64,000 nt of DNA from Astrocystis sublimbata (taxonomy: Eukaryota; Ascomycota; Sordariomycetes; Xylariales; Xylariaceae): contig JAJNNY010000004.1 of NCBI GenBank assembly GCA_022453515.1, forward strand, positions 558,001 through 622,000, given 5' to 3'. Shown here piece after piece: positions 1 to 12,155 of this stretch. Made by a program: the position numbers and the translations under genes. Positions within the stretch are counted from its first letter, which is position 1, and each line of letters begins with the position of its first letter. The notes beneath the pieces were generated by a model. That model did no database searches, was not told where the DNA came from, and was given only the letters and a program-made list of their open reading frames with translations.

Positions 1-3000
1 GCCGCCAACCGCAATTTATCAGAAACAACGGGCGGCGGGCAGCGGGCAGCGGGCACCACGTTGGCAAGACGGCTCCGTACATCCAAATCCGAGGCTTGGT
101 GCACAACTCTGGAGGGACCTACTAGCCTCCAAGTAACTCAGACAGCTGGATTCTGCCTGGGCGAGGAAAGGCGGCGAGGGCGGATACTGAACCTTGCAAG
201 CCCCTCTGCAGCCAAAATCTTAAAATAATCACATATTACATCATGCACCCTTTCCCTAAGCTCTTTCCGTACTTGGGTATTCCCTGCAAGCCGCGAGCCC
301 ATCCAAAACGCCATCTCGGGGCCGCCCTCGCCAACCTCGAACTGTACAAACAGGAGGACAAGTTCGAGATCTGCGTCAGGGGCCGGCGCCATCTATCAAT
401 GTTGAGTCTGGCTGTTGAATACGACTTGTTGCCCCTAGGTTCAAACCTGAACACCTTGCGATATCCCGCTGTCCAATAGCGATCAGGGGGTAGATAGGTC
501 GGACAGAGATTGACAAGAAGCGCCAGGTACTTTCAGCATCCGCTTGACGCAAGCGACCGTCGGTTAGTATGCCCAGATGCCCAGGTCTTCTCCTCGCCGG
601 CATATTTTCGTACAAGGAATGAGCACGTGGAGCTTGACTGTTTTGACACATCGCGTGGCCTTGTTCATGGACGATCTCCGACATTTACGTTACAGAGACA
701 CATAGGCTAAAGATGACTAAAAGACGAATGCCGGTCGAGTGAGTCAAGCCAGAGAGAGCGCTGGCCAGAGGAAGACGTTGAAGAGAAGCCTCGGCTGACG
801 ACCTCTGACAACCTCTGACCACCTTCGTGTTTCTTGGCACTCCCCTCGACCCCGCAACACTGCAAGACCAAAAGCTACTCGCATGTACCTGTAACGACAT
901 CGGCTTGTCTCCAACACCCGCTGCCAACGCTTGTCGGTCAGTACCTAGGTAGGTAGTAATGAGCGTCGTCGGGTGCGTGGTACGCATACAAGCAACCTGG
1001 AAGGTAGTCGCATACCAGGAGCACTACGTATTCCGTGGTAGGTAATCGTTTGCATCTTTGTTCTGACGGCCGAGGCAGAGTTAAAAATTAGTGATCGTGT
1101 CTATCATATCAGTGGGTCTAGGACACGATCACTTTTTTTTAACTCTGCCTCGACGGCCGTGGTTGTTCGAACGGCGATCGAGTATCATGTAGCGTCGCGC
1201 TGACGGCCTTCTTTCGGGATAGCTTGAGCATCCGTGGATGTGAAACAGCCTGGAAGGGAAGCCAGCATCCCTCCCGCAGACCAATCGACAACGGCCTCAG
1301 CTAATACAGGGAGCGGTCGGGACGTTTCCAAAACCAAAGTTACCTACACTTTATGGTATCTGCACTGGAACCGAGGCCTCGCCATGAGCAATATGAGCTG
1401 AACAAGACACAAGCGCCGTGAGAGATAAAGTCCCAAGAGGGAAAATGCTAGATGAATCTGGCCGGGGCGAACGTTCGTGTTGCTGCATCCAGGTATGACT
1501 AAACCATGTGCTCCGGTACGAGGGCTCAGATAGATCCTATAGGCCTACAGCAAGGGCCAGGCGGATGACACACCAGGCAGACTGGAAATACGACGTACAA
1601 CACCAGGAACTACAGCTCGACTGCAGGACTGATGCTGGACCCCCTCGACCCCATTTAGGCTCTCTCCACACCGTGATGGTATATATGTCACGGTGAGGCG
1701 TGTTCCTTCTGCGTTTGGGTGAGACGCAGCACTGCATCAAGTGCTACAATACTATGTAGGTAGATGATCTCGGAAAGGTTGCAGTAGGTAGGTAGTACTC
1801 GTACGTCGTTTGCACATGGAGAACGTCGAGAGACCCCCAATCATATTCCACTCCGAGTGGCATGGCCGAATCGAACATATCCATTGTATTATCTCCATGC
1901 AGATCTGCGACTCTACGTCGTCGCCTTGCCGCATCGACGCCATCCACTGCGACTTGAGCTTCAACAGTCACGGGCTCGACAGGCATCAGGCGCATAGCAC
2001 GAGAAGTCATATTCCCATACTTAGCTGGCGTAGTAAGACACTTGATCTTGCCAACGGGAATACTGCCATATCCCTCGGTGTCGGACTTTGACGAGATAAA
2101 CCCGAGTTTCAGGCATTCAAGAGTTGAAGAAGAGGAAGTGCCTCGGCAGATAATTCACTTATCCAGCCTCGCGAGTCGCCAGCTAGACAGAGATGCGGTC
2201 TATTAGTGTTCAGGAGTGGGTTCATGTCAGGAATGCATGTGCTGTACCTAACGGCAAGTTGATCAATGGAGCAAAAAGGAGACCCGAGACAAGGGCCCCC
2301 AAGGTGTATGTGGGTGAAGATGGGGCATCAGGCATCTACGGTGACATCCGTGGATCTCTTAGGTACCTAATTGGAGGTGCTTTTAGTGCATGAAACAAGC
2401 CTAACCCCAACTGCGTGGGCCACGGTGCACACCTGGGCACGCATTCGCCTTCTTGGAACGGGTTAAGCAAGTATCGACATGTACCGGTGGTAGGTAAGCC
2501 TGCGTTGCAGGTACTTACTTCACCTTAGGTACCTGAGGGAGGTAAAGTCCCATCACTGCCCACCAACCCCACTGAGAGCCCTGGAGGCGCCTACCTGTAT
2601 TTGCTAGGGTTGGTACCTATCGCCCTCGCCGCCAACTGCCCACCGCCTACCTAGCGTAAGTACCTTATCAAGATGGGCATGGAGCCGCCTGTATCCAGCA
2701 GCTACAGACAGGCGGGCAACCCCCCAACTGCCGCCTGGCCTGGCTGTTACCTTACTACATCCGACCGAAGTTGGAACCTCGTTCGCTCTCCTGTTCCCAC
2801 TCGCTGACCGTCTCCCGTCTCGACTCTCTCCCGCCTGTTCGTCCGTGGCAATTGCCTGAGCCCTCGAGCACCAACAACCAGAGCACCACGAAGCCAGTTG
2901 CTCGTCGCCCGACACGACTGTGCCGGCGAGAATACATGAAACGCGGATATACGGGCTCGATCACGCATCCCGCATCACGCATCACGCCAGCGCTTGCTGC

Positions 3001-3899
3001 TGCTGCTGCACGCCCACTGGTCGAATCAGAACCTCCGTCTCCGTAATCCATCTCGCGCCAACCCAGCCATTCTATATCAGCACTGCGCCTTGCGCTATCA
3101 GGCACTCCATTCTCCAGCTTGCCATGTTCTGCGGTGTTGCATTCGCATGAGAACCCTCGCGACGGCAGAAGCCCGATATCGTTTGCACCCGCCGACCTCC
3201 GAACACCTATCGAAGCCCAACGTCGTCGGTGCCGACCATTTCCATCGTCCAACCTAACTTGAATTGCACCGCTGCGGGGGCAAAAGAAAACATCCAAGGG
3301 GGGTCACTGAGCACGCTCGCAACGGATTGCAAGCGGGGAGAAGCACGGAGGAGAAAGAAAAAGAAACGAGGAGAGGGAAGCGAGGAAACAAAGCAGCTTG
3401 CCCAGGGACACTCTGACCCGGTGGCTTGATTGGAGGTCCTCGGTGGTGGCCATCGGAAACCAACGTTGCCCATCGCACGGCGTACACACGCAGACACACG
3501 AAACACACGGGCCATCTACGAGCCCGCGGGTACCCAAGCAACATCCCGCACATTCCAGCCCTCCGGCCGGCACCTGTTGATCCAAACCCCATACAACCCC
3601 GCGCCATTATCCCTTATCCCATTGTCTACCTGTTATCGGCGGACCACGACAAAGGGCACCCTGGAACACACTCCCGCCACTCGACCGCGGACATCTTGGC
3701 GGATCGACGCAAGTTCGCTTGTTGACCTATCTCGGCCTTAAGCTCCAAGCTCCAAGCTCGAGTTACGAACCACGCATCACGAACCACGCATCACGATCCA
3801 CGGTTCCACGCCTAGGAACCGCTCCCGCGCTTGGCCTACACTCTGCGCCTGCCACATTCCACCCGCTGCACATCCTCCCATCGGATGGGTTGAAGGGCC
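1..3899. other. Upstream non-coding region of cdc24
   Basis: I see no convincing gene in these 3.9 kb. Short open frames exist on both strands but none shows a recognisable motif or splice-consistent extension. The segment holds a hairpin element (listed separately), scattered TAGGTACCTA-type words at about 945-960, 1755-1800 and 2480-2560, and from about 2600 onward a GC-rich, CT-rich stretch that probably contains the cdc24 promoter and 5' leader. A 14-base unit (GAACCACGCATCAC) is tandemly repeated at about 3767-3794, and similar CGCATCACG words occur near 2966-2995. Confidence 0.5.
1065..1159. mobile_element. Miniature inverted-repeat (MITE-like) hairpin, 79 bp with 8-bp flanking duplication
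   Basis: The 29-base arms at 1073-1101 and 1122-1150 are reverse complements of each other except for two adjacent bases (TT in one arm, AA in the other). They enclose a loop of about 20 bases. The whole is flanked by identical 8-bp copies of GACGGCCG at 1065-1072 and 1152-1159. An 8-bp target duplication is what hAT-family elements leave. The arms are far longer than the unique centre and there is no coding capacity, so this looks like a non-autonomous miniature element. The arm termini can be slid by two bases because the flank is itself palindromic. A structured small-RNA precursor is a less likely alternative. Confidence 0.6.
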
Positions 3900-6800
3900 A
3901 TGGCACATGCACCGGCGCTACTGAGGACGAATACCGCCCCGGTATTCCCAGCGAGCAACAACTACGGTGGCCCCTCCACCTTGAGCGGCCTCAGAGCTAG
4001 CCATCTCTCTGGGGCTACAGCCGTCAACTCCTCCTCGACGACCTCACTGACATCTATGTCCACAGCCTCCACGATGGTCCCCTCCGCAAACGGCCCCGTA
4101 GTGGCTACAGCCAACATCATCAACCAGAGAGCCGACGCCTCGCGGTCGCTGTACCAGATTTGCATGGCGCTCAAACAGCGATTAGCCAAAGTCCCAGAGT
4201 TTGAGGGCTTTCTGGAGGCTTTGGACCGAGATGCTTTGAGTAGTGAATACAATCCTGTTGAGTCTTTGTGGGGTATGCTCCGAAGCGGCGACCCGCTGCT
4301 TATAATATTCAACTCCATTAAACCAGACGTCGTTTTGAATCCGAGCGACATAAAAGCCCAGGATCCTGCCAGACGCCCCAAGGCAGCCATCTTCAAATTC
4401 ATCGACGCATGCTTGAGACAACTACAGATCCCACCAGGCGAGTGTTTTATTGTGTCTGATCTGATCAACAGCGACACGACAGGTTTCGTAAAGGTGTGTT
4501 CACCCCTATCCTGATTCCTATCTAAGCTCTGGCGATGTCCGCCATGCTTACCTTCGACCAGGTGATACAAGTAATCAACCATGTTCTTGACATCGCCGAG
4601 CAACGTGGCCATCTGCTCGAGCTCCAACCTTACCCGGAAAATGATATATTCGAAGGTCCCTCTGCCCAGATGACGTATCGTGACCATGTCATTCAAGAAC
4701 TCGTCGATACGGAGCGCAAATACGTGCAAGACTTGGAGAATTTGCACGATTTGAAGAAGAGTTTGCTCGACAAGGGCGTGCTTCCAGGCGATATGGCGTA
4801 TCAAATTTTTCTAAACATCCACGGGATTTTGGACTTTCAGCGACGATTGCTTATTCGGATCGAGACCACCAATTCCATGCCTCAAGCATCACAACAATGG
4901 GGTGCGCCATTCATTGCCAACGAGGCATTGTTTGAATGCTATCTGCCATTCATCGCAAACCAACGCAAAGCAGCAAAGGTGGCGAATCAGGTGTTCGACA
5001 AGATACAACTAGCAAACCATCCTGTTGCCTGTGATTTCAACACGCTGGATGGATTTCTATTGAAACCAATGCAGCGACTGGTCAAGTACCCCTTGTTGCT
5101 CAAGGTATGCGAACTTGTTGTTTGGACTGGATTGAAGATCCACTAATGGGTAGTAGGATTTGCTTAAGAAGGGCAACGACCCGAACCCCGAAAACAAAGC
5201 CGACCTCCAAAACGGAATCGAGGCTGCGGAAAGGATACTTTCCCAGGCCAATGAAGCAGTCAATCGCGATCTGCTGGATGAAGCGTTGGAGGAGCTCAAG
5301 GTCCGAGTCGATGACTGGAAAATGCACAAAGTTGACGGATTTGGCAAATTACTCCTTCATGGTGTATATGCAGTGATGACAGGTCGCAGTGAGCAAGAGA
5401 AAGACGTACGCCTCCCACCCCACGAGAACGATCCCCCCGCGTCTCGATATGCAATGACTAATGACGTAGTATGAGATTTACCTTTTCAACAACATTCTGC
5501 TCTGCTGCAAAGAGGTCCAGCCAAACAAGAGCAAAGACAAGAAGGACAAGAACAAGTCGACAATCGGAAAACCGCGCAACAAGAATAATAAGTTACAGCT
5601 TAAGGGTCGAATTTTCATGACCAATGTCACTGAGGTTGTGTCATTTGCCAAGCCAGGTAGGTAAGCCTCCCCTAGGCTATTAGTATTGGCGTTAACATCT
5701 ACCTCTAGGGTCGTATACTGTCCAGATATGGTGGAAAGGCGATCCAAGCATCGAAAACTTCATTATCAAGTTCCTCAACGAAGAGACCATGAAGAAATGG
5801 TATTCCAGTCTAGATACTCAGCGCAAACTACACGTGGCGCAGACAGCCAGCCCCGAGCAACCTACCCCTGATTTCGCGTGGATGAAAAATATTAATAATA
5901 TGGAGAATCCTTACGCACAAGCAGACGAAGATGACGATGAGGATGAGGAGGTGCCACTTAACCAGGTGTCCTCTTTCAGCTCGGTCACGGGTGGAGGGAT
6001 AATGCCGCGCAATGCCTCGAGCAATAGCCTTCGATCTCGGTCGGTCACCACTGAGAGTACTCAGTCACTGGCAAGTCTTGCTAGAGCGCCACCACCCCAA
6101 TTCCCACTGCCACCTCCGCCAAGGCAGCTCAGTGTTCAAACTGGTGCACAGTCGCCTGGAAATCGAGTCGGAGAATCTTATTTCTCCCCTACCATAGAGT
6201 CGCCTGCGTCATCAAGAACCAGCACGGCGAGCACCTTTTTGAATGGGCAATACCCTTTCCCTCGAACTTCCACGCCACAAAGCACGTGGGAAGAGAGAGA
6301 ACCCAATCGGTACACTGCTCCAGCAATGCCGAGGGCTCCCTCGCGCGACGGCCCAACTCCTGTCAATGGGCGAAATCCCAGGGGACCATCTATGCCAGTG
6401 ATGACGTCGCGAGAAACATTGGCGCAGCAACAACGCAGTCGATCGTACAGCACACCCGATATCAATGGGCAGAGTGCCCGAAGGGCTAATTCTACTACAC
6501 CTGTGCCAGCTGTCCCTGGCATTCCGCCCCATCTTCACCCTGCTCATGATTCCAGCATTCCCAGATCCCAAACTGGTTCTCCGCGACAAGACCTCCCAAT
6601 GCGAGCTAACACACAAAGCCCGGGAGTTCAGCGTGAGCGCATGAACCAACAAAATAGTCAATATGGTGGCACACTGTCGCAGTTCCCGACTCAGCCCGTC
6701 GTCCCTCGCCAAGCCACCCCATCATCGGCGGCACCACAGCCCCTCAATCTTGATGGACGACAAGTCATATCATCAGCTCTTGGCAGCGCCACACCAGGCA

Positions 6801-7129
6801 ATTCATTCGGCAGTCCAGACTTGCCGGCCCCAACGCAGCTACGAGTAAAGGTCAACTGTGACACTGGCACTTATGTGACTCTGGTTGTCCCATTTCACAT
6901 CACCTATCAGTCCCTCAGTGACCGTATTGATGGCAAGCTTGCACGGTTCACCAACAGCTCGATTAGTAAAGGAAATCTGAGACTGAAGTATCGCGACGAA
7001 GACGGAGACTTAGTGACGATTGAGAGTGACGACGATATCCAGATAGCATTCCTCGAGTGGCGTGACGGCGCGAGCAATCTGCAGACTAATGGTGTCGGAG
7101 AAATTGAACTTTACTGCGTCGGAGCATAA
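3900..7129 (+). CDS. Cdc24, guanine-nucleotide exchange factor for Cdc42
   Basis: Activates the Rho-type GTPase Cdc42 at sites of polarised growth; in hyphae it sets up and maintains tip polarity, bound to a Bem1-type scaffold. Five exons (3900-4493, 4562-5104, 5157-5405, 5470-5656, 5709-7129) join in frame to 997 codons, a normal length. Domain order is a Ser/Thr-rich N-terminus, a calponin-homology-like Cdc24 domain (about residues 95-215), a Dbl-homology RhoGEF domain (about 235-425, with the ELVDTERKYVQDLENL start and the KPMQRLVKYPLLLK helix), a PH domain (about 440-570), a long disordered Pro/Ser-rich linker, and a C-terminal PB1 domain (about 902-990, with the acidic DEDGDLVTIESDDD loop that binds a PB1 partner). 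The start gives the full N-terminus and follows a long leader. Function is very sure; the exact start less so. Confidence 0.95.
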
Positions 7130-8546
7130 TGCAATAGGCCTCACGGTATGCGTGCAAACGCATTTCTTCTTGACTTTGGATTACCCAGATTTATCGGACT
7201 ATACCCAACTACGATCTTATTTATCTTTTAGCTTGCACGGCTAGATTATACGAGTCATCAATGGATACCACTCCCTGTCTCTTTAAAGGATGGATCACTA
7301 GGACCTTCGTTCGACACTCTTTCGCAATTCTCTGGACATATTGTCACTATACGACTTTGGCTCGGACCAGCCTAATACAGGTTGGTTTTATTATTCGCTT
7401 GAGCAGCGTCGGCACTCGCCACACTTTCCTCACCGTTCACCATTCCAGTCCTGCCCTGATAGAAACCTACTGTGCTTTACAAAGCTTCACTGCGGTGTGC
7501 TTTCTTTCGAATAGAATTCTTGGCCAACGGGCTGCGGCTGTCACCACCGCAGTTACCCGACCCACTCGGCGGTTGATTGACTCGGTTGATCAGAGTTGGG
7601 GGGACCTCTCGGGAGCATACACCGGCGTTATGGCGAGGTAGGCAGCATGTGAAATCTTCTCTTCTTATTCTGGGTTGGCCTTTGAATTTTGAGTTGTATG
7701 GCGCTAGTCATGGAAGGCAAGGGGTAATTTTGTTTCCTTACCATCTTTCGTTTATATTCAACGCAATTGTTGAATCATGGGGAGCATGACAACGCTGGGG
7801 CATCTGCGATTCCGCATAAGAGAACAATGCGGCCCATGCATTGTACAGAGAGAGGCAGATTGGTTATTGGATACAAGCGAGTTGCACACGCGCTTTGTTG
7901 TTCGTGATCCATACTCGATTTTGGCTGCGACCCTACACCTTCCTTTGACAGGTACTCTGATAAGTTGTGTAATAGGGGGCGTGAGAGACAGCCAGCCAGC
8001 CTAAGATTTGTCGGCCAATCATACTTCTCGTTCTATGTTCAGCAGCACACGCTCGTTTCACACTGGTCAATTGGTCACTGCAAGCAAGAATTTATCTTGA
8101 ATAGATAGCAGATATGCATATACTATACCTGGGTAGATAACGATAACAAATTCAAGCACTTGGAAAGACATCTGCCCTCCACGAGGCTGCTTCAATACCT
8201 AGGTAACTAACTCATGATGGTGTATTGTGTGAGTCCAGGCTTGTCGCCATCCCGCTGGGTGTCTGTTTTTATTGCAATTGAGCCGAGCTCGGCACACCGA
8301 TTCCGTTTATTTCCCCTTATGGAAATGGATGGATAAATGATGGCCGTGCGGAAGCAATCAAGCTGAGGTGCTAGGTATCCAATTGTCGAATACCGATATC
8401 ATTATGGTACACATATATATCTATATTTCTACATAGGTGCGTATGTCCTCCTATTTGTGATATATATGATCGCACGTACACGTCAATTGTGGGGGAAAGA
8501 AACTTGAGCATCGCACCTGACCATTGAGACCATAACAGCAATCACG
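7130..8546. other. Intergenic spacer after cdc24
   Basis: About 1.4 kb between cdc24 and the small secreted protein gene. It should hold the cdc24 3' UTR and the promoter of the downstream gene. Base composition becomes AT-rich after about 8050, with ATATATAT-like runs at about 8405-8470. Open frames at 7261-7641 and 7577-7789 show no family features. No RNA gene or repeat was recognised. Confidence 0.5.
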
Positions 8547-9216
8547 ATGCACTTCTCAACCAGCCCTTTGCCCGCCCTTGCGGCTCTGGTTTTCGCCGTT
8601 ACAGTACAGTCGAAGCCCGAACAGATCCGGGGCGTCTCCTCGCCTATCTTCCATTACTATTTGCAAGCGAACCCGCAAGATGGTGAGTTTCTCTGCTTTA
8701 GAGTTGATTTGACCCATCCTTCCATATTCACCTTCTGGTTGGTCTTTTCATTCCCGGACATGTTAAACACAAAACAAATTGGGGAGAGAAAGAGACTACA
8801 GACCAAAAAAGCTGACATTTCTCACTCACTCTTTTCGAATAGCCACCATGCCCGTCATGGGCCCTGAATCGAGCGGCGAGTACTACAACATCGACGGCGG
8901 GGCGATCCAGAGCGTGAACAGCAGCGCGTACCTGACCATCGCCGAGTCGGAGACGTCGTATAAGACACTCACCCTATCCCCTTCCTCATCCTCGGCTCCG
9001 GGATGGACACTCGAGGGCGATACCATCATTACAGGGACAAGCAGCTCTTGGGGAAGGCAGTTGAATTTCTTGGTGTGCCAGGTCCCGTCGGGGTCTGGTG
9101 GTGGTGGAGGTATGGGAGGGGATCTGTGGCAGGTTTATCTGCAGACGGGGAGCGAGACCCCCGCAGGTCGGCAGTGCAGTAACTTCCAGAGCTTGCATTT
9201 ACCTTGTCTGTGTTAG
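8547..9216 (+). CDS. Small secreted protein of unknown function
   Basis: Two exons (8547-8682 and 8843-9216; intron GTGAGT...AATAG) give 169 residues. The first 22 or so form a clear signal peptide (hydrophobic run ALAALVFAVTVQS), so the product should enter the secretory pathway. The mature part is Ser/Gly/Thr-rich and predicted to be mostly beta. It has few cysteines: one in the middle (FLVCQVP) and a conserved-looking tail with CSNFQSLHLPCLC at the extreme C-terminus. The pattern recalls a group of small fungal extracellular or cell-wall proteins related to PhiA, but I cannot assign it to that family from sequence alone. It could be a wall-associated protein or an effector-like secreted protein. 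It is convergent with mrp10 downstream. Confidence 0.8.
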
Positions 9217-9752
9217 AAGAGGAGGGTCCAGTCTGCCGAGGGGATGAGGGAGGCTCGACCATTCTGCTGAAGACGCACACTTGATACATGGTTGGTATGA
9301 CCATGACGAACGTTAGTATACATGAGACATGGATTAGCGGAATATAAGTGTATATACGTCTGATACCGGGTACTGTGTTGCGTGTTCCGTGTTTACATAA
9401 CTGATCTTTTGCTGATATACAAAGATTCATACGGCGCTTCCCGTGGGAACGGCCAGATGCCATGCCAGTCGCGCTGGCTGATTTTTGGGGCTGTTCCGCA
9501 GTGTCTCTCCGAAACGCCGTGGATTTCATATTCCTTCGTTATCTCCCTGGCCTCTCCCTAATGGTACAATGGTGGCCATATTTGGCGCCCTTCATATATA
9601 CATCGCAGATGATGGCCTGTAAAGTGCTCTCCACGTGGATTCCGAATATCGATGTACCGAATGCGCGAGGAGTTCGTATCCCATTGAACCAAAGTTCTTC
9701 GACGTGTTGCGTTATCTGAGTCATTGCTCTCTCCTGATGCGCTCTACTGCCA
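9217..9752. other. Convergent intergenic spacer
   Basis: About 540 bp between the convergent 3' ends of the small secreted protein gene and mrp10. It should contain both 3' UTRs. No gene, repeat or RNA structure was recognised. Confidence 0.5.
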
Positions 9753-10134
9753 CTACCTCTTCTTCTTCTCGGGGTATGTGAGCTTGTCTTTGAAGCGAGA
9801 CAGGTGGTAGTTGACCTCGCTTCGGCGCGGCGGCGGGGGCTGTGGTCCGTCCATGCAAGCTCGCAGGGCCTGCTCGACCTGTGCGCATCCGGTGGTGCTG
9901 TAGCCTGCCGAGGCCCAGCATGCTATCAGACGACAACAAGTCAGTGGAAGGGTCTCGTCGTTGGGCATGTAGCGTCTGTCGTGTTGTGTCGTTTGCCGCC
10001 CTCGGGGATCGCGATCACTTACAGAGGACAGAGGACAGGATTTGCATGCAAGGACGCTCGGTCGTGCCCTTGGGATTCCGCACGCGCAAGGTCTTTAGCG
10101 GTGGGAGACGGATGGGCTTCTGGGCCGCAGACAT
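9753..10134 (-). CDS. Mitochondrial 37S ribosomal protein Mrp10 (mS37), twin CX9C
   Basis: A structural protein of the small mitoribosomal subunit, imported into mitochondria and folded through the Mia40 disulfide pathway. Two exons on the minus strand (10134-10023 and 9922-9753; intron GTAAGT...GATAG) join in frame to 93 residues. The product has two CX9C motifs, C29/C39 and C50/C60, the hallmark of CHCH proteins. The stretch CWASAGYSTTGC and the tail NYHLSRFKDKL are characteristic of fungal Mrp10, and the N-terminus is short, basic and Pro-rich as in the family. The second cysteine follows a serine codon split by the intron, so neither exon alone looks like the protein. It is convergent with the small secreted protein gene. 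Confidence 0.92.
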
Positions 10135-10937
10135 GGTGATGACGACGACGATGCTGTAGTTCGGTCGATCGTGTGCTGAAGTTATGGAGTCGCCGATTTC
10201 ACGATGGGGAGGCTCAATTCGATAACTGGGTGGCTCGATATGCTTCCCACCTTAGCTTAGGTAAGCCAAGAAAATGCTTGGGGCCTGCCGCTTGTCCAGT
10301 GCAGGGATCCTGACAAGTTGGCCCCATTTAAATGAACGGCATCTGGTGGTCCTGGCTCCACCCACAGTCCCTCATCGCTGCCAGCTGAGAAACAGCTGCT
10401 GTCAGCTGTTCAACGAAGAGACCCGATGCTACGATACCTACCTCGCCTACTGCGTGAAGGCTAATGCAGATGCTGATGCATGATGCAGACGTACCCTGAC
10501 AACGGGGGAACGGGTCCAGGGCCCTCCAGCAACCCGTCCTAGGATGCAGAATACTATACTAGTATGCTATGTGTCCGAATGGGGAGATTTTATGCGTGAC
10601 ATATTGCCATTTACTTGAGCTAAAGTCAGCCCCCAGGTTCATCTGGAAGGTGGAGTGGCTGCAAACAGCGTCATCTTAAAGGGAATACTTTGCATCTTGA
10701 TGGCTTGTTAATGGCAGGCCGTCCGAGAAAGATATGCATGCAGTAAAAAAAATCTCCGCGGTTGTGTCTGCCAGATCTGCAGATATTATGTCATGAGGGC
10801 AGATGAAGGTTGAGATATCTGACGTCGGCGAACGTCAGATCCAAAACCCTCTCGGGAGAAGCAGTCCCCATGATCATCTTGACTGCGAGTCTGGTCATTG
10901 AGATCAGCAGAACGAAGGATACTTACCCCACAAGCCT

Positions 10938-11002
10938 TTATCAGATCCCTAGTGAACGCCGGGAAGACAAAGGCCTAGTTTCGATCGATCGCTTATCAGA
11001 TC
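10938..11002 (-). promoter_or_regulatory. Two GATA-factor (SRE/SreA-type) sites
   Basis: Positions 10938-10947 and 10993-11002 read TTATCAGATC, the reverse complement of GATCTGATAA. This matches the (G/A)ATC(T/A)GATAA element bound by the iron-sensing GATA repressors of filamentous fungi (SRE, SreA, Sre1). They lie about 1.8 kb upstream of the siderophore-transporter start. Distance makes their role uncertain; the exact ten-base match occurring twice is what supports them. Confidence 0.45.
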
Positions 11003-12145
11003 CCAACTCTCGACTACTTACTGTCAAGCAAATATCGGGCCTTGACAGGCCGAGCAGATCGAGGAGACTTCGTGAGTCGCGAAGCAGCTCGGCAGCCTAG
11101 TTGTTTAAGTGATCTAGTAGAATGCCAGCACTTGAGAGTGGGTATGTGTCAAACTGTTGGTGCGTGCTGCATGTGCTGGTAGCTCATTCAGTGATGGTTT
11201 CGATATCGGAGTATGGGACAGTAGGTGGAGTTGACGCACACTCTGGTATGCTGGGGTCTTTGTTATCCTGCGGCGATATGCGAGGCCATCCTTCAACTGT
11301 CCCAAGAGTCTGGTATACCATGCTTGGCAAACTCAAGTCAGGTCGATCATACCTATAAAGATGCTATGTACTATAGTAGTATGATTCGGGACATCAAACC
11401 CATGCCACTAATTCTAAATGGTCTCGATCGATACACATGCCCATATGTGAGTGTCGTTATGGGTTGCCAATCATTGTTATTGCGTCTTTACTCCCAGTAT
11501 TGCCATTGCTCCGCATTGTACGATGAGGACTCATTAGCATTACCCTTGATATCATCGCGCCTCTGACACTTGCTACCCTACTATGCCAATAGAATTGGCA
11601 CTGGGTGATGTATCTCGTGACTGGACAAAAATAATTTTCTTCTCTTAAAAATGCCTCGTGTCCGAGGCTGGATGATTCTAATTGTGAACTAATTCGCACA
11701 GCACGTGTCTTAAGCTCTTCTGGGGTTAAATGGCCAAGGATCACTGAGTAATGTCGACAGACAATAAGCACTGTAATGCTGTTGGTCTCAAACTGCCCTT
11801 TATTAAGCTTCATAGGATCAATCCTGTCGGTCAACTTTTCAAGCCGCTTTACGATTTTCGTCTTAAGTTCAGTACTATATCAACCAATTTGGAGAAGGCT
11901 CCTGGAGGGTCCGATGCTCGGACCCTCTCTCATTCCTCCCAGCAGGGAGAACTACGAAACTATTGGAAACCTCGTCCGGAGCGGAGACAACTAGATGCAC
12001 GTTAGGAATATAACCACGACTATTCATTCGCGCTAGTCCCATCGCATTACGGTCTGTTCTGGGTATAATGGGCCTCGAGTCCGGTCGGAGATAGATTTAG
12101 ATCCAAGATTATCTTATCAATCAGATCAGTTTGATCAATCTGATC

Positions 12146-12155
12146 GATCTGATAA
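12146..12155 (+). promoter_or_regulatory. GATA-factor (SRE/SreA-type) iron-response site
   Basis: GATCTGATAA, an exact match to the consensus of fungal siderophore-repressing GATA factors, about 655 bp upstream of the siderophore-transporter ATG. Overlapping GAT/ATC-rich sequence precedes it, including TTATCTTATC at about 12109-12118, which carries two more GATA cores on the other strand. Repression of siderophore uptake genes under iron sufficiency is the known role of such sites. Confidence 0.6.

Noticed and set aside
2755..3297. Minus-strand open frame of 180 codons upstream of cdc24
   Set aside because: Composition follows the GC- and CT-rich leader DNA; no motif, no splice partner, Arg/Ser/Gly-rich nonsense-like product.
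3962..4804. Minus-strand open frame of 280 codons
   Set aside because: Lies antisense to the first two cdc24 exons and runs through their intron; the plus-strand protein is unmistakable.
7261..7641. Plus-strand open frame of 126 codons after cdc24
   Set aside because: Lies in the probable 3' UTR, no family features and atypical residue use.
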